Below are positions 8,240-16,257 of a DNA stretch of 41,634 bases, one piece after another. This stretch comes from Clostridium sp. CAG:451 (GTDB taxonomy: Bacteria; Bacillota_I; Bacilli_A; RF39; UBA660). Every line of letters begins with the position of its first letter. Positions within the stretch are counted from its first letter, which is position 1. The DNA lies in the NCBI GenBank assembly GCA_000438295.1, contig FR901054.1, forward strand, positions 1-41,634. Direction: 5' to 3'. The position numbers and the translations under genes were made by a program. The notes below the pieces were generated by a model. It was not told the origin of the DNA, searched no databases, and saw nothing but the letters and a program-made list of their open reading frames with translations.

Positions 8240-9003
8240 AGATTATGATTAACAAATAATAATAAAATACTGATAAATAATATAATTAATAAATATATAG
8301 AAATAGATTTAATTATATAGATAGTTAATATTCTTAACAATGATTCTAAAGAAGAAAAATAAGGAATAATAAGTAAAATTAATAAAGACATAAAGATACT
8401 TATAATTAAACTTATAGATAAGTATTTTAGATATTTATACCTCTCCTTATTTAAAAATATTAAGCTAGTAATTAATAATAAATCAATAATTATAAGTATT
8501 ACTTTAGTAAGTATAGAATTCATTATTCTCAAAACAGTTATTTGTATAGTATAGTTACTAGTAAGCTCTTTTGTAGTGGGTAATTTACTTGCAATAGATT
8601 TAGAAATGCTTGTAAAAGTATCCTTCTTTATAAATAAAAGATTACTACTAAGTACTTCATTAATATCATCAGTAGTGAGAATAGTAGTAGAATTATTAGT
8701 TACTATATAGTCTTTTATATTGTTACAAGCTTTTAAGAATAAAGCTTTAAAAGAATTAGATTCAACTATTTTATCAATTAAAATAGTAGGGATAGAGTAT
8801 TCTTCCATTGTACTATAAAACTCATCAATTATAATTCCTATTTTATTATCGTCATTGCTTCTTAAACTTTTTACTTCCTCTAATAAGTTGGTATCTTCTA
8901 ATATAGTTTCTAAATTATTATCCTTAAAAATAGGAGTAATACTAAAAGATAAAATAGTAAGTGTTAAAGTGATAGCTAGTAAAATATTAATAATATATTT
9001 CAT
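8221..9003 (-). CDS. Membrane protein of unknown function
   Basis: 260 residues. An N-terminal hydrophobic segment (about 3-25) is a signal anchor, residues about 30-150 are hydrophilic and probably outside, and three hydrophobic helices follow (about 152-180, 190-215 and 225-250). The tail is short and basic. I do not recognise the family. A GGAGG ribosome binding site precedes the ATG. The gene lies between ymcA and a divergent ABC-type permease and interrupts the ancestral miaB-ymcA-cotE order together with it. Its final codons are part of the shared terminator. Confidence 0.7.
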   Translation of the reverse strand: MKYIINILLAITLTLTILSFSITPIFKDNNLETILEDTNLLEEVKSLRSNDDNKIGIIIDEFYSTMEEYSIPTILIDKIVESNSFKALFLKACNNIKDYIVTNNSTTILTTDDINEVLSSNLLFIKKDTFTSISKSIASKLPTTKELTSNYTIQITVLRIMNSILTKVILIIIDLLLITSLIFLNKERYKYLKYLSISLIISIFMSLLILLIIPYFSSLESLLRILTIYIIKSISIYLLIILFISILLLFVNHNLKKNCP

Positions 9004-9104
9004 ATCGTTGCCTCCAAGATTAGTTTAACAATTATAATTTGGCTAGTCAATTTAATATTCATTTAATCTTTCTTATTTAAAATAATACTTGTAAGGAGGA
9101 AATT

Positions 9105-10514
9105 ATGTATATTTTAAAAAATGCAATTACATCTATCACGAGAAATAAAGGAAGGAATCTACTTATTGGATTAATTATTATGGTAATATCAGTAGCGGTG
9201 ACTGTTACTTTAGCTATTAATAATACAGCTACTAGTTTGATTAAAGCCTATAAAGATAAGTATCAAGTAGAAGCATTTATTACGGTTAATAGAGAAAATA
9301 TGATGAAAGATTTTAATCCTAATGATAGGGAAAATTCTAAGAATGATATGAAAGATAAGTTTAATCTTGCTAGTAGTTTAACAGAGACTGATATTAAAAA
9401 CTATGCAGATAGTAAATATGTTAAGAGTTATTATTATACTTCATCAGTTAAAGTTAATTCTAATGACTTAGAAAAAGCAGAAATGAGTTCAAATAATGAT
9501 ATGTCAGAGCGAAAAAAAGATGAAGATGATTATTCAAGTTTTGAGATTAAAGGTTACTCATCATATGATGCGATGAATGAGTTTATAAGTGGTAGTTATA
9601 AAATAACAGATGGAGAAATGTTTACTGATTTTACTAGTAATAATTGTCTTATTAATAGTGAACTTGCTACCATTAATAATTTAAAGGTAGGAGATACTAT
9701 TACTTTTACAGATGATAATAATAATACTTACCAATTAGTAATAAGTGCTATCTATGAAGAAAATAGTAGTGATAGTAAGTCTATGTTTTCTTCTTCAGCT
9801 AATACTATTATTACAAGTAGTAACTTTATTAATAAGATGAGTACTACTAATAGTGAGTTAAAAGTATCAGTTAACCCAACCTTTATTCTAACTAGTAAAG
9901 ATGTAGTAGATAAGTTTAGTAGTGAATTAACTAGTAAGGGATTAGATGAAAACTTGATGGTTACTACTAATTTAGAGTCAGATGAATCAGTTAGTACTAT
10001 TTCTAATGTTAAAACTTTTGCTGTTACTTTCTTAGTAATTACTTTAATTATTGGAGCAGCTGTTTTACTAATAATCAATATGATTAATATAAGAGAGCGA
10101 AAATATGAAATAGGCGTACTAAGAACAATTGGGATGAAAAAGACTAAGGTATGTCTACAGTTTATCTTAGAACTATTAATAGTAGCCCTAGCATCACTTT
10201 TACTAGGAGCTGGAATAGGATCATTTGTTAGTGTACCAATCTCTAATAAACTATTAGAAAATGAAATAGCAACAAGTAAGAATAAAAATAATAATATTAG
10301 AGAAAACTTTGGTAAGAACGATAAGTTTAATGATAAAAAATTTAATGGTGTTGCTAATGTAGAAGCTTTTGATAGTATTAATGCTACAGTAGATGTTAAA
10401 GTCTTATTAGAGTTACTAGCCCTTGGGTTATCACTAACTTTAATTAGTTCTATTAGTGCCACTGTTAGTATTCAAAAGTTTTCCCCATTAACTATACTGA
10501 AAGAAAGGTCATAA
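9105..10514 (+). CDS. ABC transporter permease, FtsX/MacB type
   Basis: 469 residues. Topology is that of the MacB/FtsX family: one membrane helix (about 18-40), a large extracellular domain (about 45-305), then three helices, the first at about 306-325 followed by the family sequence NIRERKYEIGVLRTIGMKK. A loop of about 50 polar residues between the last two helices (NKNNNIRENFG and on) is longer than I would expect. Such permeases move peptides or lipids outward or transmit ATPase movements to the outside. GGAGG precedes the ATG, and the stop codon directly abuts the ATG of the ATPase gene. Because the ATPase is broken, this permease may no longer function. Confidence 0.85.
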   Translation: MYILKNAITSITRNKGRNLLIGLIIMVISVAVTVTLAINNTATSLIKAYKDKYQVEAFITVNRENMMKDFNPNDRENSKNDMKDKFNLASSLTETDIKNYADSKYVKSYYYTSSVKVNSNDLEKAEMSSNNDMSERKKDEDDYSSFEIKGYSSYDAMNEFISGSYKITDGEMFTDFTSNNCLINSELATINNLKVGDTITFTDDNNNTYQLVISAIYEENSSDSKSMFSSSANTIITSSNFINKMSTTNSELKVSVNPTFILTSKDVVDKFSSELTSKGLDENLMVTTNLESDESVSTISNVKTFAVTFLVITLIIGAAVLLIINMINIRERKYEIGVLRTIGMKKTKVCLQFILELLIVALASLLLGAGIGSFVSVPISNKLLENEIATSKNKNNNIRENFGKNDKFNDKKFNGVANVEAFDSINATVDVKVLLELLALGLSLTLISSISATVSIQKFSPLTILKERS

Positions 10515-11166
10515 ATGAATAAAGAAATATTAAAGATAAGTAATTTATCATATAGATATAGTGATGCAAAAGATAATGAATTTGTTCTAAAGAATATTAA
10601 CTATTCTTTTGAAGCAGGTAAAGTCTATGCCATTAAAGGTAAAAGTGGCAGTGGTAAAACAACTCTTTTATCACTTATTAGTGGACTTGAAAGTAATTAT
10701 AAGGGATCTATTAAATTCTTAGATAAAGAACTAAAGGATATAGATTTAGATTATTATCGTAGTAAAGATATAGGAATAGTCTTTCAAAGTTATAATCTTT
10801 TACCCCATTTAACTGCAAGTGAAAATATAATTCTATCTATGAATATAAGTAATCTAAAAATAGAAAATAAAGAAGAAAAAGCTCTTTCCTTAATGGAACA
10901 AGTAAAAAGATAGAAGAGTATTAAAATTGTCTGGTGACGAACAACAACGAGTAGCAATAGCTAGAAGCCTATCTTATAATCCTAAGATGATACTAGCAGA
11001 TGAACCAACTGGTAACTTAGATAAAGATACAGAAAATGAAATATTAAAGATATTTAAAGACTTAGCTCATAAAGATAATAAATGTATCATAATTGTAACT
11101 CATTCAGAAAATGTTTGTAATCAGGCAGATATTGTATATGAACTTACTAAGATTAAAAAGTCATAA
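10515..11166 (+). pseudogene. ABC transporter ATPase, frameshifted and with an altered signature motif
   Basis: Frame one (10515-10913) encodes Walker A GKSGSGKTT (residues 42-50) and the Q-loop IGIVFQSYN, then stops at TAG 10911-10913. A second frame resumes before 10927 with the signature, Walker B MILADEPTGNLD and the H-loop VTHSE. Removing one A from the A5 run at 10904-10908 restores a continuous reading frame of about 216 codons (QVKDRRVLKLSGDEQQRV). The signature reads LSGDE instead of LSGGE or LSGGQ, a change at the second glycine (the position of CFTR G551D) that is expected to cripple ATP turnover. The gene partners the permease immediately upstream. It could be a decaying gene, or a sequencing error plus a real substitution. 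Confidence 0.8.
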
Positions 11167-11193
11167 CTTGAAATATTAGGTTATGCCTTTTTT
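11156..11193 (+). terminator. Terminator after the ABC ATPase
   Basis: CATAAC (11162-11167) pairs with GTTATG (11180-11185), flanked by an A-run and a T-run that can extend the stem past a mismatch. The gene's TAA is in the left arm. Confidence 0.65.
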
Positions 11194-11198
11194 AGTCT

Positions 11199-11236
11199 AC
11201 TCCAAAAACTTTAAAAAAATTGATTTTTTTTGGAGT
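11199..11236 (+). other. Inverted repeat covering a possible ribosome binding site
   Basis: ACTCCAAAAA (11199-11208) pairs perfectly with TTTTTGGAGT (11227-11236). No T-run follows, so it does not look like a plain terminator. The right arm contains GGAG just before the small reading frame at 11239. Otherwise 11194-11344 holds nothing recognisable. Confidence 0.4.
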
Positions 11237-11238
11237 GA

Positions 11239-11325
11239 ATGTTATGGTATTTTGTAGTTAAAATACAAAAGGATAGTTATTTTTATGAAGAAATTACAAT
11301 AAAAGATATTGCACACTGGTTATAA
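11239..11325 (+). CDS. Possible 28-residue small protein or gene remnant
   Basis: ATG at 11239 after GGAGTGA, reading MLWYFVVKIQKD...ITIKDIAHWL before TAA at 11323. The C-terminal wording looks like protein-coding sequence rather than random AT-rich DNA, so this could be a real small gene or the leftover of a longer one. No homologue is recognised. Confidence 0.25.
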   Translation: MLWYFVVKIQKDSYFYEEITIKDIAHWL

Positions 11326-11344
11326 AGTATTTTAATTATTAATC

Positions 11345-11380
11345 AAAAAGAAAAGATCTTAAGGAAGGTCTTTTCTTTTT
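11345..11380. terminator. Strong bidirectional hairpin terminator after cotE
   Basis: AAAAAGAAAAGA (11345-11356) pairs with TCTTTTCTTTTT (11369-11380), and four inner pairs extend the stem to 16 with an AAGG loop. It lies at the cotE stop codon (11379-11381) and can also stop transcription from the left. Confidence 0.8.
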
Positions 11381-11933
11381 AAGAGTCTAGTGGAGTAGTT
11401 TCATTGTCACTTATATAGTCTTCTACTACTTCATTATCTATTTGACTGTCAATAGTTTCATCACTATCAGCTATTTCCTCCCAGTCATCATTGTAACTAT
11501 CTTCAACATTAATTCTAACTTTAGTATCACCAACTAGTTCAATACCAAGAGTCTTCTCAATAGTAGTTAAAATATTATTGCCATTAATTTCTGCTTTAAT
11601 ACAACTAGGACCAGATAGGTTTCTAATAATAATTTCTTCATTAGAATTAGCACTAGTATCACCTTGAATAGTAACTACTTCATTATAGTCATGATGTTCT
11701 TTTAATACTTCTGTTTTAGTATCATTATCATAAGAATACCAAACATTGATATCATAACCACCAGAAATATTTACAATATTATTAATTTTTTCACCACTAA
11801 AATTATGGTTAATTACCCAACAACCTAATACAGTAGTAGGGGTATTTAAAGCTTGTAATGATAAGTTATCAGTAAATTGTTTTTTACCTTTACCAATTAC
11901 TGCTTTAGTAACAATTTCTTTGAATGACGCCAA
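11379..11933 (-). CDS. cotE: Outer spore coat morphogenetic protein CotE
   Basis: 184 residues, close to the 181 of B. subtilis CotE. It begins MASFKEIVTKAV (B. subtilis MSEYREIITKAV) and keeps LGCWVINHNF, the YDINVWYSYDNDTKTEV segment (matching YDVNVWYSYADNTKTEV) and an acidic C-terminal tail (DDWEEIADSDE and on). CotE sits on the forespore-facing coat layer and is needed to assemble the outer coat. Start is TTG at 11931-11933, supported by GAGGAGGG seven bases upstream. In Bacillus cotE directly follows miaB-ymcA; here it is 3 kb away and inverted, so the locus is rearranged. This is strong evidence that the organism's lineage forms spores. Confidence 0.88.
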   Translation of the reverse strand: MASFKEIVTKAVIGKGKKQFTDNLSLQALNTPTTVLGCWVINHNFSGEKINNIVNISGGYDINVWYSYDNDTKTEVLKEHHDYNEVVTIQGDTSANSNEEIIIRNLSGPSCIKAEINGNNILTTIEKTLGIELVGDTKVRINVEDSYNDDWEEIADSDETIDSQIDNEVVEDYISDNETTPLDS

Positions 11934-12054
11934 ACTTATCCCTCCTCAATTTAATGTATGCAAAATATAACTATTTTTTCCAGTTTAGTAAAAAATATCT
12001 TCAAAAGTAGATTATTTTATGTTATTATTTATATAGAATATGGAGAGGATAAAA

Positions 12055-13956
12055 ATGAAAAATTTAATTAAAAAATTATCTAATACTAATATCTCTAAAA
12101 CTTATATGTTTATTTTATTAGGAGTAAGTGCTTTAATGATGACAGGATACTTTTCTTATGCATGGTTTACTGTACAAGGAGTGCAAAAATATAGTGTAGT
12201 AACTGGAAACTTAACAGGAACAGCTACTATAACGGATTCTACGGGCAATAAAACTACAGTTGATATAACAGGAAATGGGATTATTTCTTATACTCCACCT
12301 TATCCTACTGATGGAACAGAAATAACTATAGATATTACCAACACTAGTGATAGAACTATTAAGAATTCTATTTATTATAATCAAGCTGAACCAGATGATT
12401 GTCTTTATTTAGTAGGTTATACAAAAGATTCTGCTACTAAACCAGTGGTGGAAGGTACTCCAGTAGAAAAGGGAAAGACTTCAACTTATAAAATAAAAAT
12501 TGTATCAAGCTCTTCTTCTAAGATAAATTTTTATGTTTCACTAGGACTTGTTAATTCTAATTTAAAGCTTCCTGATAATTACATGGCTATTGGTGATGAA
12601 AATATGACTGCTTCTAATACAATACTTAGTAAAACTGGTAGTGGTCTTGATAATAGTGATTATTACGTTATGTCTGGTGACACAGATAATTATATTTGGT
12701 ATAGTGGAAAACTTTGGCGGGCTGTTTCTGTAAATCAAAAGGAACATACTCTTAAGATGATAACTCAGTGGAATATATCTAGTATCTCTTATAGTGATGG
12801 AAACAGTAGTGCTTTTCAAGGAAGTTATATGGAACAATGGTTAAATGATACATCAGTAGATGGCTTTTTAGGTAATTTAAGAGATTATAAAAAATTTATC
12901 AAAACTGATAGTGAATGGAATGCAACTGCCTTAAATTGTGATCCTACTAACTGTGATTTTTCTCGTGAGATTCCTGAAACAACTATGGTGACTGATGCCG
13001 TTGGTTTATTAAATACTTATGAGGTGGTACGGGTTGGTTTTGAAAATAATAATGAAGCTACTACTGCAGAAAATACACTTACTTGGGCTACTCTAACCCC
13101 TATTTATGACGATAGTAGTAGTATATTTGAAGTGTATCAAAATAATAATGGATTCGAACAAATTGCTGAACATAATACTGATGGGACAATTGGTATTAGA
13201 CCCGTTGTAAATTTACTTTCCACTGTGAAAATAGTAGCAGGTACTGGAACAGAAGATGATCCTTATAGACTAGAAGGAGATAATGATACTGATTTAACTG
13301 GTACTCTCCTTTCAAATAGATACAGTGGTGAATATGTTAAATTTGGTAATGAGGATAATAGATTATACCGAATAGTAAGTCATGAGGGCCATAATACCAA
13401 TAGTGATGATATACTTACTAAGCTAACTAGTGCTGTACCAATTAAGATATCAGGGTCATATGTAACTAGAACTTTTGATAGGGGTGGAAGTAGTACTTTT
13501 CTTGGAAATACAACTATATCTAATTTCTTAGAAGAAAATAAAAGAGACTATCTAAATATGGATGATACTACTGAAGATTATAGTCAAGATTTACTTGATC
13601 CTTATAAAATGTTTATAGCACCTTATACTCAAGGTACTAGTTATCGATTAATTAAGTATACTGATACAACTATGAATGAGGAGTCTACAAACTATGTAGA
13701 TTCTGAAATCGGACTATTAAGAGTAGGAGAATTAATGGCAGGACAGTTTGACACTATTAATAATAATACTGAATACTGGCTATTAAACTCAACTGACAGT
13801 GACGTTTATAATGTTGAGACTGATGGAAGACTTAGTGCAGCAGCACCAGCTAATGCTACATATGGAATAAAACCAGCTCTATTTATAAGTCCTTATGCAG
13901 TAATAACTGGGGGAACAGGTACTAAAACTGATCCATTTACAATAAAAAGTAGTTAA
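12055..13956 (+). CDS. Large surface or secreted protein with two repeated lectin-like modules
   Basis: 633 residues. A basic N-terminus and hydrophobic segment (about 15-38, TYMFILLGVSALMMTGYFSY) give a signal peptide or anchor. Residues about 45-165 look like a beta-rich stalk. Two modules follow (about 185-410 and 415-633), each with a W/Y-rich core (IWYSGKLWRAVS and NRLYRIVSHEG) and each closing with a similar ending: GIRPVVNLLSTVKIVAGTGT and GIKPALFISPYAVITGGTGT. The pattern resembles DUF6273-like modules seen in surface proteins of gut Firmicutes, but the assignment is tentative. ATG 12055 is used because ATG 12040 overlaps the GGAGAGG ribosome binding site. An IS3-family element lies 21 bp after the stop. 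Confidence 0.7.
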   Translation: MKNLIKKLSNTNISKTYMFILLGVSALMMTGYFSYAWFTVQGVQKYSVVTGNLTGTATITDSTGNKTTVDITGNGIISYTPPYPTDGTEITIDITNTSDRTIKNSIYYNQAEPDDCLYLVGYTKDSATKPVVEGTPVEKGKTSTYKIKIVSSSSSKINFYVSLGLVNSNLKLPDNYMAIGDENMTASNTILSKTGSGLDNSDYYVMSGDTDNYIWYSGKLWRAVSVNQKEHTLKMITQWNISSISYSDGNSSAFQGSYMEQWLNDTSVDGFLGNLRDYKKFIKTDSEWNATALNCDPTNCDFSREIPETTMVTDAVGLLNTYEVVRVGFENNNEATTAENTLTWATLTPIYDDSSSIFEVYQNNNGFEQIAEHNTDGTIGIRPVVNLLSTVKIVAGTGTEDDPYRLEGDNDTDLTGTLLSNRYSGEYVKFGNEDNRLYRIVSHEGHNTNSDDILTKLTSAVPIKISGSYVTRTFDRGGSSTFLGNTTISNFLEENKRDYLNMDDTTEDYSQDLLDPYKMFIAPYTQGTSYRLIKYTDTTMNEESTNYVDSEIGLLRVGELMAGQFDTINNNTEYWLLNSTDSDVYNVETDGRLSAAAPANATYGIKPALFISPYAVITGGTGTKTDPFTIKSS

Positions 13957-13977
13957 TAAAAAATAGATGAAGAAATT

Positions 13978-14017
13978 AAAATGTAACCTGTAAGGTGGAC
14001 TATCAAAAAAAGAGAGA
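13978..14017 (+). repeat. Left terminal inverted repeat of the IS
   Basis: Starts AAAATGTAACC and ends AAAAAAAGAGAGA; matches the reverse complement of 15400-15439 with a few mismatches and small gaps, including shared GGACTA and AGAGAGA blocks. Confidence 0.75.
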
Positions 14018-14075
14018 CCTACTTTATAGGTTTTTATTATGTCTTGATGTATAATATAAGGAAGTGGTGATAAAA

Positions 14076-14516
14076 ATGTCAAAAATTTTATTTACAGATG
14101 CTCAAGTAAAAAAGTTAACTAAAAATAAATGGATTAAAAACATAACTAATAAAGGAATTACATATACTAACGAATTTAAATATAAATTAGTTAAAGAATG
14201 TGAAAACTATAAAAAATTCCCTCAAGATGTTTTTAGAGAATGTGATATAGATCCAGAAATTGTTGGAATTATAAGAATTCAAAATTGTGCTTATAGATGG
14301 AGAAAACAAATAAATTCTACGGGAGAAATAGTTGATACTAGGACAACAAATTCTGGAAATACACTAAAAAGAGAACTTTCTGACAAAGAAAAACTTGAAC
14401 GAGCTGAAGCTAGGATAAAATTACTTGAAACAGAAAATGAATTATTAAAAAAAAACGAACTGATAGAAATGGGAATTTTAACAGATATCAAATCAATATC
14501 AAATTTGAAACAATAA
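14076..14516 (+). CDS. IS3-family transposase OrfA
   Basis: 146 residues. An N-terminal helix-turn-helix region (about 20-85, TYTNEFKYKLVKEC and AYRWRKQI) would bind the IS ends, and residues about 108-135 form a leucine-zipper-like helix (LERAEARIKLLETENELLKK). ATG 14076 follows GGTGA by five bases; a GTG at 14064 is inside the Shine-Dalgarno region. The zipper runs straight into the frameshift site, the usual IS3 arrangement, so OrfA alone is probably the regulatory product and OrfAB the transposase. Confidence 0.88.
   Translation: MSKILFTDAQVKKLTKNKWIKNITNKGITYTNEFKYKLVKECENYKKFPQDVFRECDIDPEIVGIIRIQNCAYRWRKQINSTGEIVDTRTTNSGNTLKRELSDKEKLERAEARIKLLETENELLKKNELIEMGILTDIKSISNLKQ
14450..14456 (+). 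promoter_or_regulatory. Programmed -1 frameshift site A AAA AAC
   Basis: In the OrfA frame the codons are AAA (14451-14453) and AAC (14454-14456), preceded by A: a canonical X XXY YYZ heptamer within an A9 run. OrfB is in the -1 frame and stays open from here to 15397. Confidence 0.85.
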
Positions 14517-15397
14517 AATATGTCAATGATAAATATGAATTAAAGGGAATGACTTCATATTTATGCAAATGTATTGGTGTTTCTAAATCAGGATATTACA
14601 ATTATCTAAAAAATGAAAATAAAAGAATTGAAAGAGATAATAAAGACCAAAAGGATTTTGATCTAATCTTAAAAGTATACAAATTTAAAAAACGTAAAAA
14701 AGGTGCTAGACAAATAATGATGGTACTTGATAATGAATTCAATGTGCATTTTAATCTTAAAAAGATAAGAAGATTGATGAAAAAATTTGGGCTAAAATGT
14801 CCAATAAGACAGGCCAATCCTTATAGAAGAATGATGAAAGCAACACAAGAACATACTACATGTGAAAATATTATTAATCGAGTATTTAAAACTGGAATAC
14901 CATATAATGTACTTTTAACCGATATTACTTATTTGTTTTATGGAGATAATAAGAAATGTTATTTATCTACTATAAAAGATGCAGAAACTAATGAAGTACT
15001 TGCTTATTATATAAGTGAAAGTATGACATTAGATATATCATTAGAAACAGTAAAAAAACTACATCGTAAGAAAAATGTAATATTAAATGAAAATGTAATA
15101 ATACACTCAGATCAAGTAGTTCATTATACAAGCCCCAAATTTCATAATTTATTAAAAAAATATAATATTCAACAATCTATGTCTAGAAGAGGTAATTGTT
15201 GGGATAATGCTCCACAAGAATCTTATTTTGGCCATATGAAAGATGAATTAAATTTAGATACTTGTTTTACATTTAGAGATGTATGCAACGAAATAAAAGA
15301 TTATATTGAATATTACAATAATTATAGATATCAATGGAATTTAAAAAAGATGACTCCTGTACAATACAGAAATCATCTATTTGCATCCATTGTTTAA
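14456..15397 (+). CDS. IS3-family transposase OrfB part (DDE), made as OrfAB fusion
   Basis: 313 codons from the shift site; there is no independent start with a clear ribosome binding site, and the ATG at 14549 lies inside the conserved N-terminal region (KYELKGMTSYLCKCIGVSKS), so the fusion is the likely product. The HTH_21-like part is followed by an rve integrase core: D in LTDITYLFYG, D in IIHSDQVVHYTS and E in NCWDNAPQESYFGHMK. The second motif has V where HSDQG is usual. The end YNNYRYQWNLKKMTPVQYR is typical of the family. It catalyses copy-out-paste-in transposition. Confidence 0.92.
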   Translation, partial: RTDRNGNFNRYQINIKFETIKYVNDKYELKGMTSYLCKCIGVSKSGYYNYLKNENKRIERDNKDQKDFDLILKVYKFKKRKKGARQIMMVLDNEFNVHFNLKKIRRLMKKFGLKCPIRQANPYRRMMKATQEHTTCENIINRVFKTGIPYNVLLTDITYLFYGDNKKCYLSTIKDAETNEVLAYYISESMTLDISLETVKKLHRKKNVILNENVIIHSDQVVHYTSPKFHNLLKKYNIQQSMSRRGNCWDNAPQESYFGHMKDELNLDTCFTFRDVCNEIKDYIEYYNNYRYQWNLKKMTPVQYRNHLFASIV

Positions 15398-15399
15398 AT

Positions 15400-15439
15400 T
15401 CTCTCTTTTTTATTTAGTCCTTGACATTGGGTACATTTT
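15400..15439 (-). repeat. Right terminal inverted repeat of the IS
   Basis: On the minus strand starts AAAATGTACCC and ends AAAAAAGAGAGA, matching the left end imperfectly. Confidence 0.75.
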
Positions 15440-15457
15440 AAATTTACTCTTCATCTT

Positions 15458-16006
15458 TTATATTGCTCTATATTTATCTTGATCTTTATAAGGATTGTTT
15501 TTATCTATATGATCAATAAATAGTATTCCATTTAAATGATCTATTTCATGTTGAAAGGCTATGGCTAATTCTTCTCTTGCTCTAATTCTTATTTTGTTAC
15601 CATCTATATCATATCCTTCAACTGTTACTCTAGCATATCTTGGAACGATACCTTCTACATCTCTATTGATAGATAAACATCCTTCACCCATATCTACATA
15701 AATCTTTTCTTCAGAGTTGCTTATTATCTTTGGATTACATATAACATAAGTATCAAATTCTTGTTCAGCAACTTCATGAACAATTGTTAAATATCTTTTG
15801 GGAACTCCTAATTGAATAGCTGCCATTCCCATACCTGGTCTTAAATCATACTTCTTAGCAAGCTTTTCTATTTGACTATCATGAAGATAAGTAACCATTT
15901 TATCAATTAATTCCTTATCTTCTTTTGTAAGAGGAAATGTTACCTCTTCACTGATAAGTCTTAGCCTTTTATCCTTTTCATCTAATATTTCTTTTGTTTT
16001 TAACAT
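15458..16006 (-). CDS. def: Peptide deformylase
   Basis: 182 residues; removes the formyl group from the initiator methionine of new proteins. The three family motifs are present: GMGMAAIQLG (58-67), EGCLS (108-112) and QHEIDH (152-157), giving metal ligands C110, H153 and H157 and catalytic E154. The longer spacing between the first two motifs fits the Gram-positive type 2 enzyme. The ribosome binding site is weak (GTGGT upstream of the ATG at 16006). The IS right end lies only 18 bp beyond the stop codon and has split the gene's likely terminator. Confidence 0.95.
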   Translation of the reverse strand: MLKTKEILDEKDKRLRLISEEVTFPLTKEDKELIDKMVTYLHDSQIEKLAKKYDLRPGMGMAAIQLGVPKRYLTIVHEVAEQEFDTYVICNPKIISNSEEKIYVDMGEGCLSINRDVEGIVPRYARVTVEGYDIDGNKIRIRAREELAIAFQHEIDHLNGILFIDHIDKNNPYKDQDKYRAI

Positions 16007-16045
16007 AGTACCACATCCACTTCTTGCATTATTTTACCACAATAT

Positions 16046-16072
16046 TAAAGAAAAAGAAAGGATAAACCTTTC
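16046..16072 (-). terminator. Terminator of the YjcZ-like gene
   Basis: On the minus strand GAAAGG (16072-16067), 5-nt loop and CCTTTC (16061-16056) followed by TTTTTCTTT. The left arm starts in the stop codon. Confidence 0.7.
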
Positions 16073-16233
16073 TATCTTGTATATCTAGCACCGATAACGA
16101 TAACTAATAAAATAAATAATACTAAAATGATTGCGTAGTTACTGTTAGATTGTCCGTAGTAGCCATATCCATAAGTAGGATAATAAGGCATAGAACCACC
16201 ACAACCACAGCTTCCTCCACCGTAGTAATACAT
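16072..16233 (-). CDS. YjcZ-family small sporulation membrane protein
   Basis: 53 residues, starting MYYYGGGSCGCGGS. The N-terminal half is rich in Gly and Tyr with two Cys, and a single hydrophobic helix (about 33-48, YAIILVLFILLVIVIG) is followed by a short basic end. This is the layout of the tiny YjcZ/SscA-like membrane proteins of Bacillus spores, some of which take part in coat assembly or germination. An AGGAGGA ribosome binding site lies seven bases before the ATG. A sigma-K-like promoter upstream supports mother-cell expression late in sporulation. Confidence 0.78.
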   Translation of the reverse strand: MYYYGGGSCGCGGSMPYYPTYGYGYYGQSNSNYAIILVLFILLVIVIGARYTR

Positions 16234-16257
16234 AATAGATTCCTCCTTTTTCTAATA

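Larger units (their letters stand above)
13978..15439 (+). mobile_element. IS3-family insertion sequence (IS150-like), 1462 bp
   Basis: Imperfect 40-bp terminal inverted repeats both begin AAAATGTA. Two overlapping transposase frames are joined by an A AAA AAC slippery site, as in the IS3 family. The flanks AAATT (13973-13977 and 15440-15444) form a likely 5-bp target duplication, although AT-rich context weakens this. Both frames are intact, so the element may be active. A -10-like TATAAT lies at 14050-14055. Confidence 0.9.
13965..15456. other. Bidirectional terminator split by an IS insertion
   Basis: AGATGAAG at 13965-13972 and CTTCATCT at 15449-15456 are perfect reverse complements on either side of the IS. 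Without the IS and one copy of AAATT they would form an 8-bp stem with a 9-nt loop and T-runs on both strands, placed between the convergent surface-protein and def genes. Confidence 0.7.

Noticed and set aside
9752..10462. 236-codon open frame on the minus strand inside the FtsX-type permease gene
   Set aside because: It is antisense to a well-supported family member, and lacks a ribosome binding site or recognisable motifs; AT-rich repetitive codons keep the frame open.
10895..10930. Programmed -1 frameshifting in the ABC ATPase
   Set aside because: The second frame needs a +1 (or -2) change, not -1, and the A-run is not in a slippery heptamer of the right phase.
11952..11960. CATACATTA as a sigma-E/K -10 box for cotE
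   Set aside because: The -10 match is good, but there is no matching -35, and the start site would fall in the Shine-Dalgarno sequence, so it was not listed as a promoter.
12562..12837. 91-codon frame on the minus strand in the surface-protein gene
   Set aside because: Antisense to a clear coding region and without start signals or homology.
13982..15435. IS boundaries at TG...CA (13982-15435)
   Set aside because: Those ends give no target duplication and leave the matching AAAA/TTTT outside; 13978-15439 gives AAATT repeats and rebuilds the terminator.
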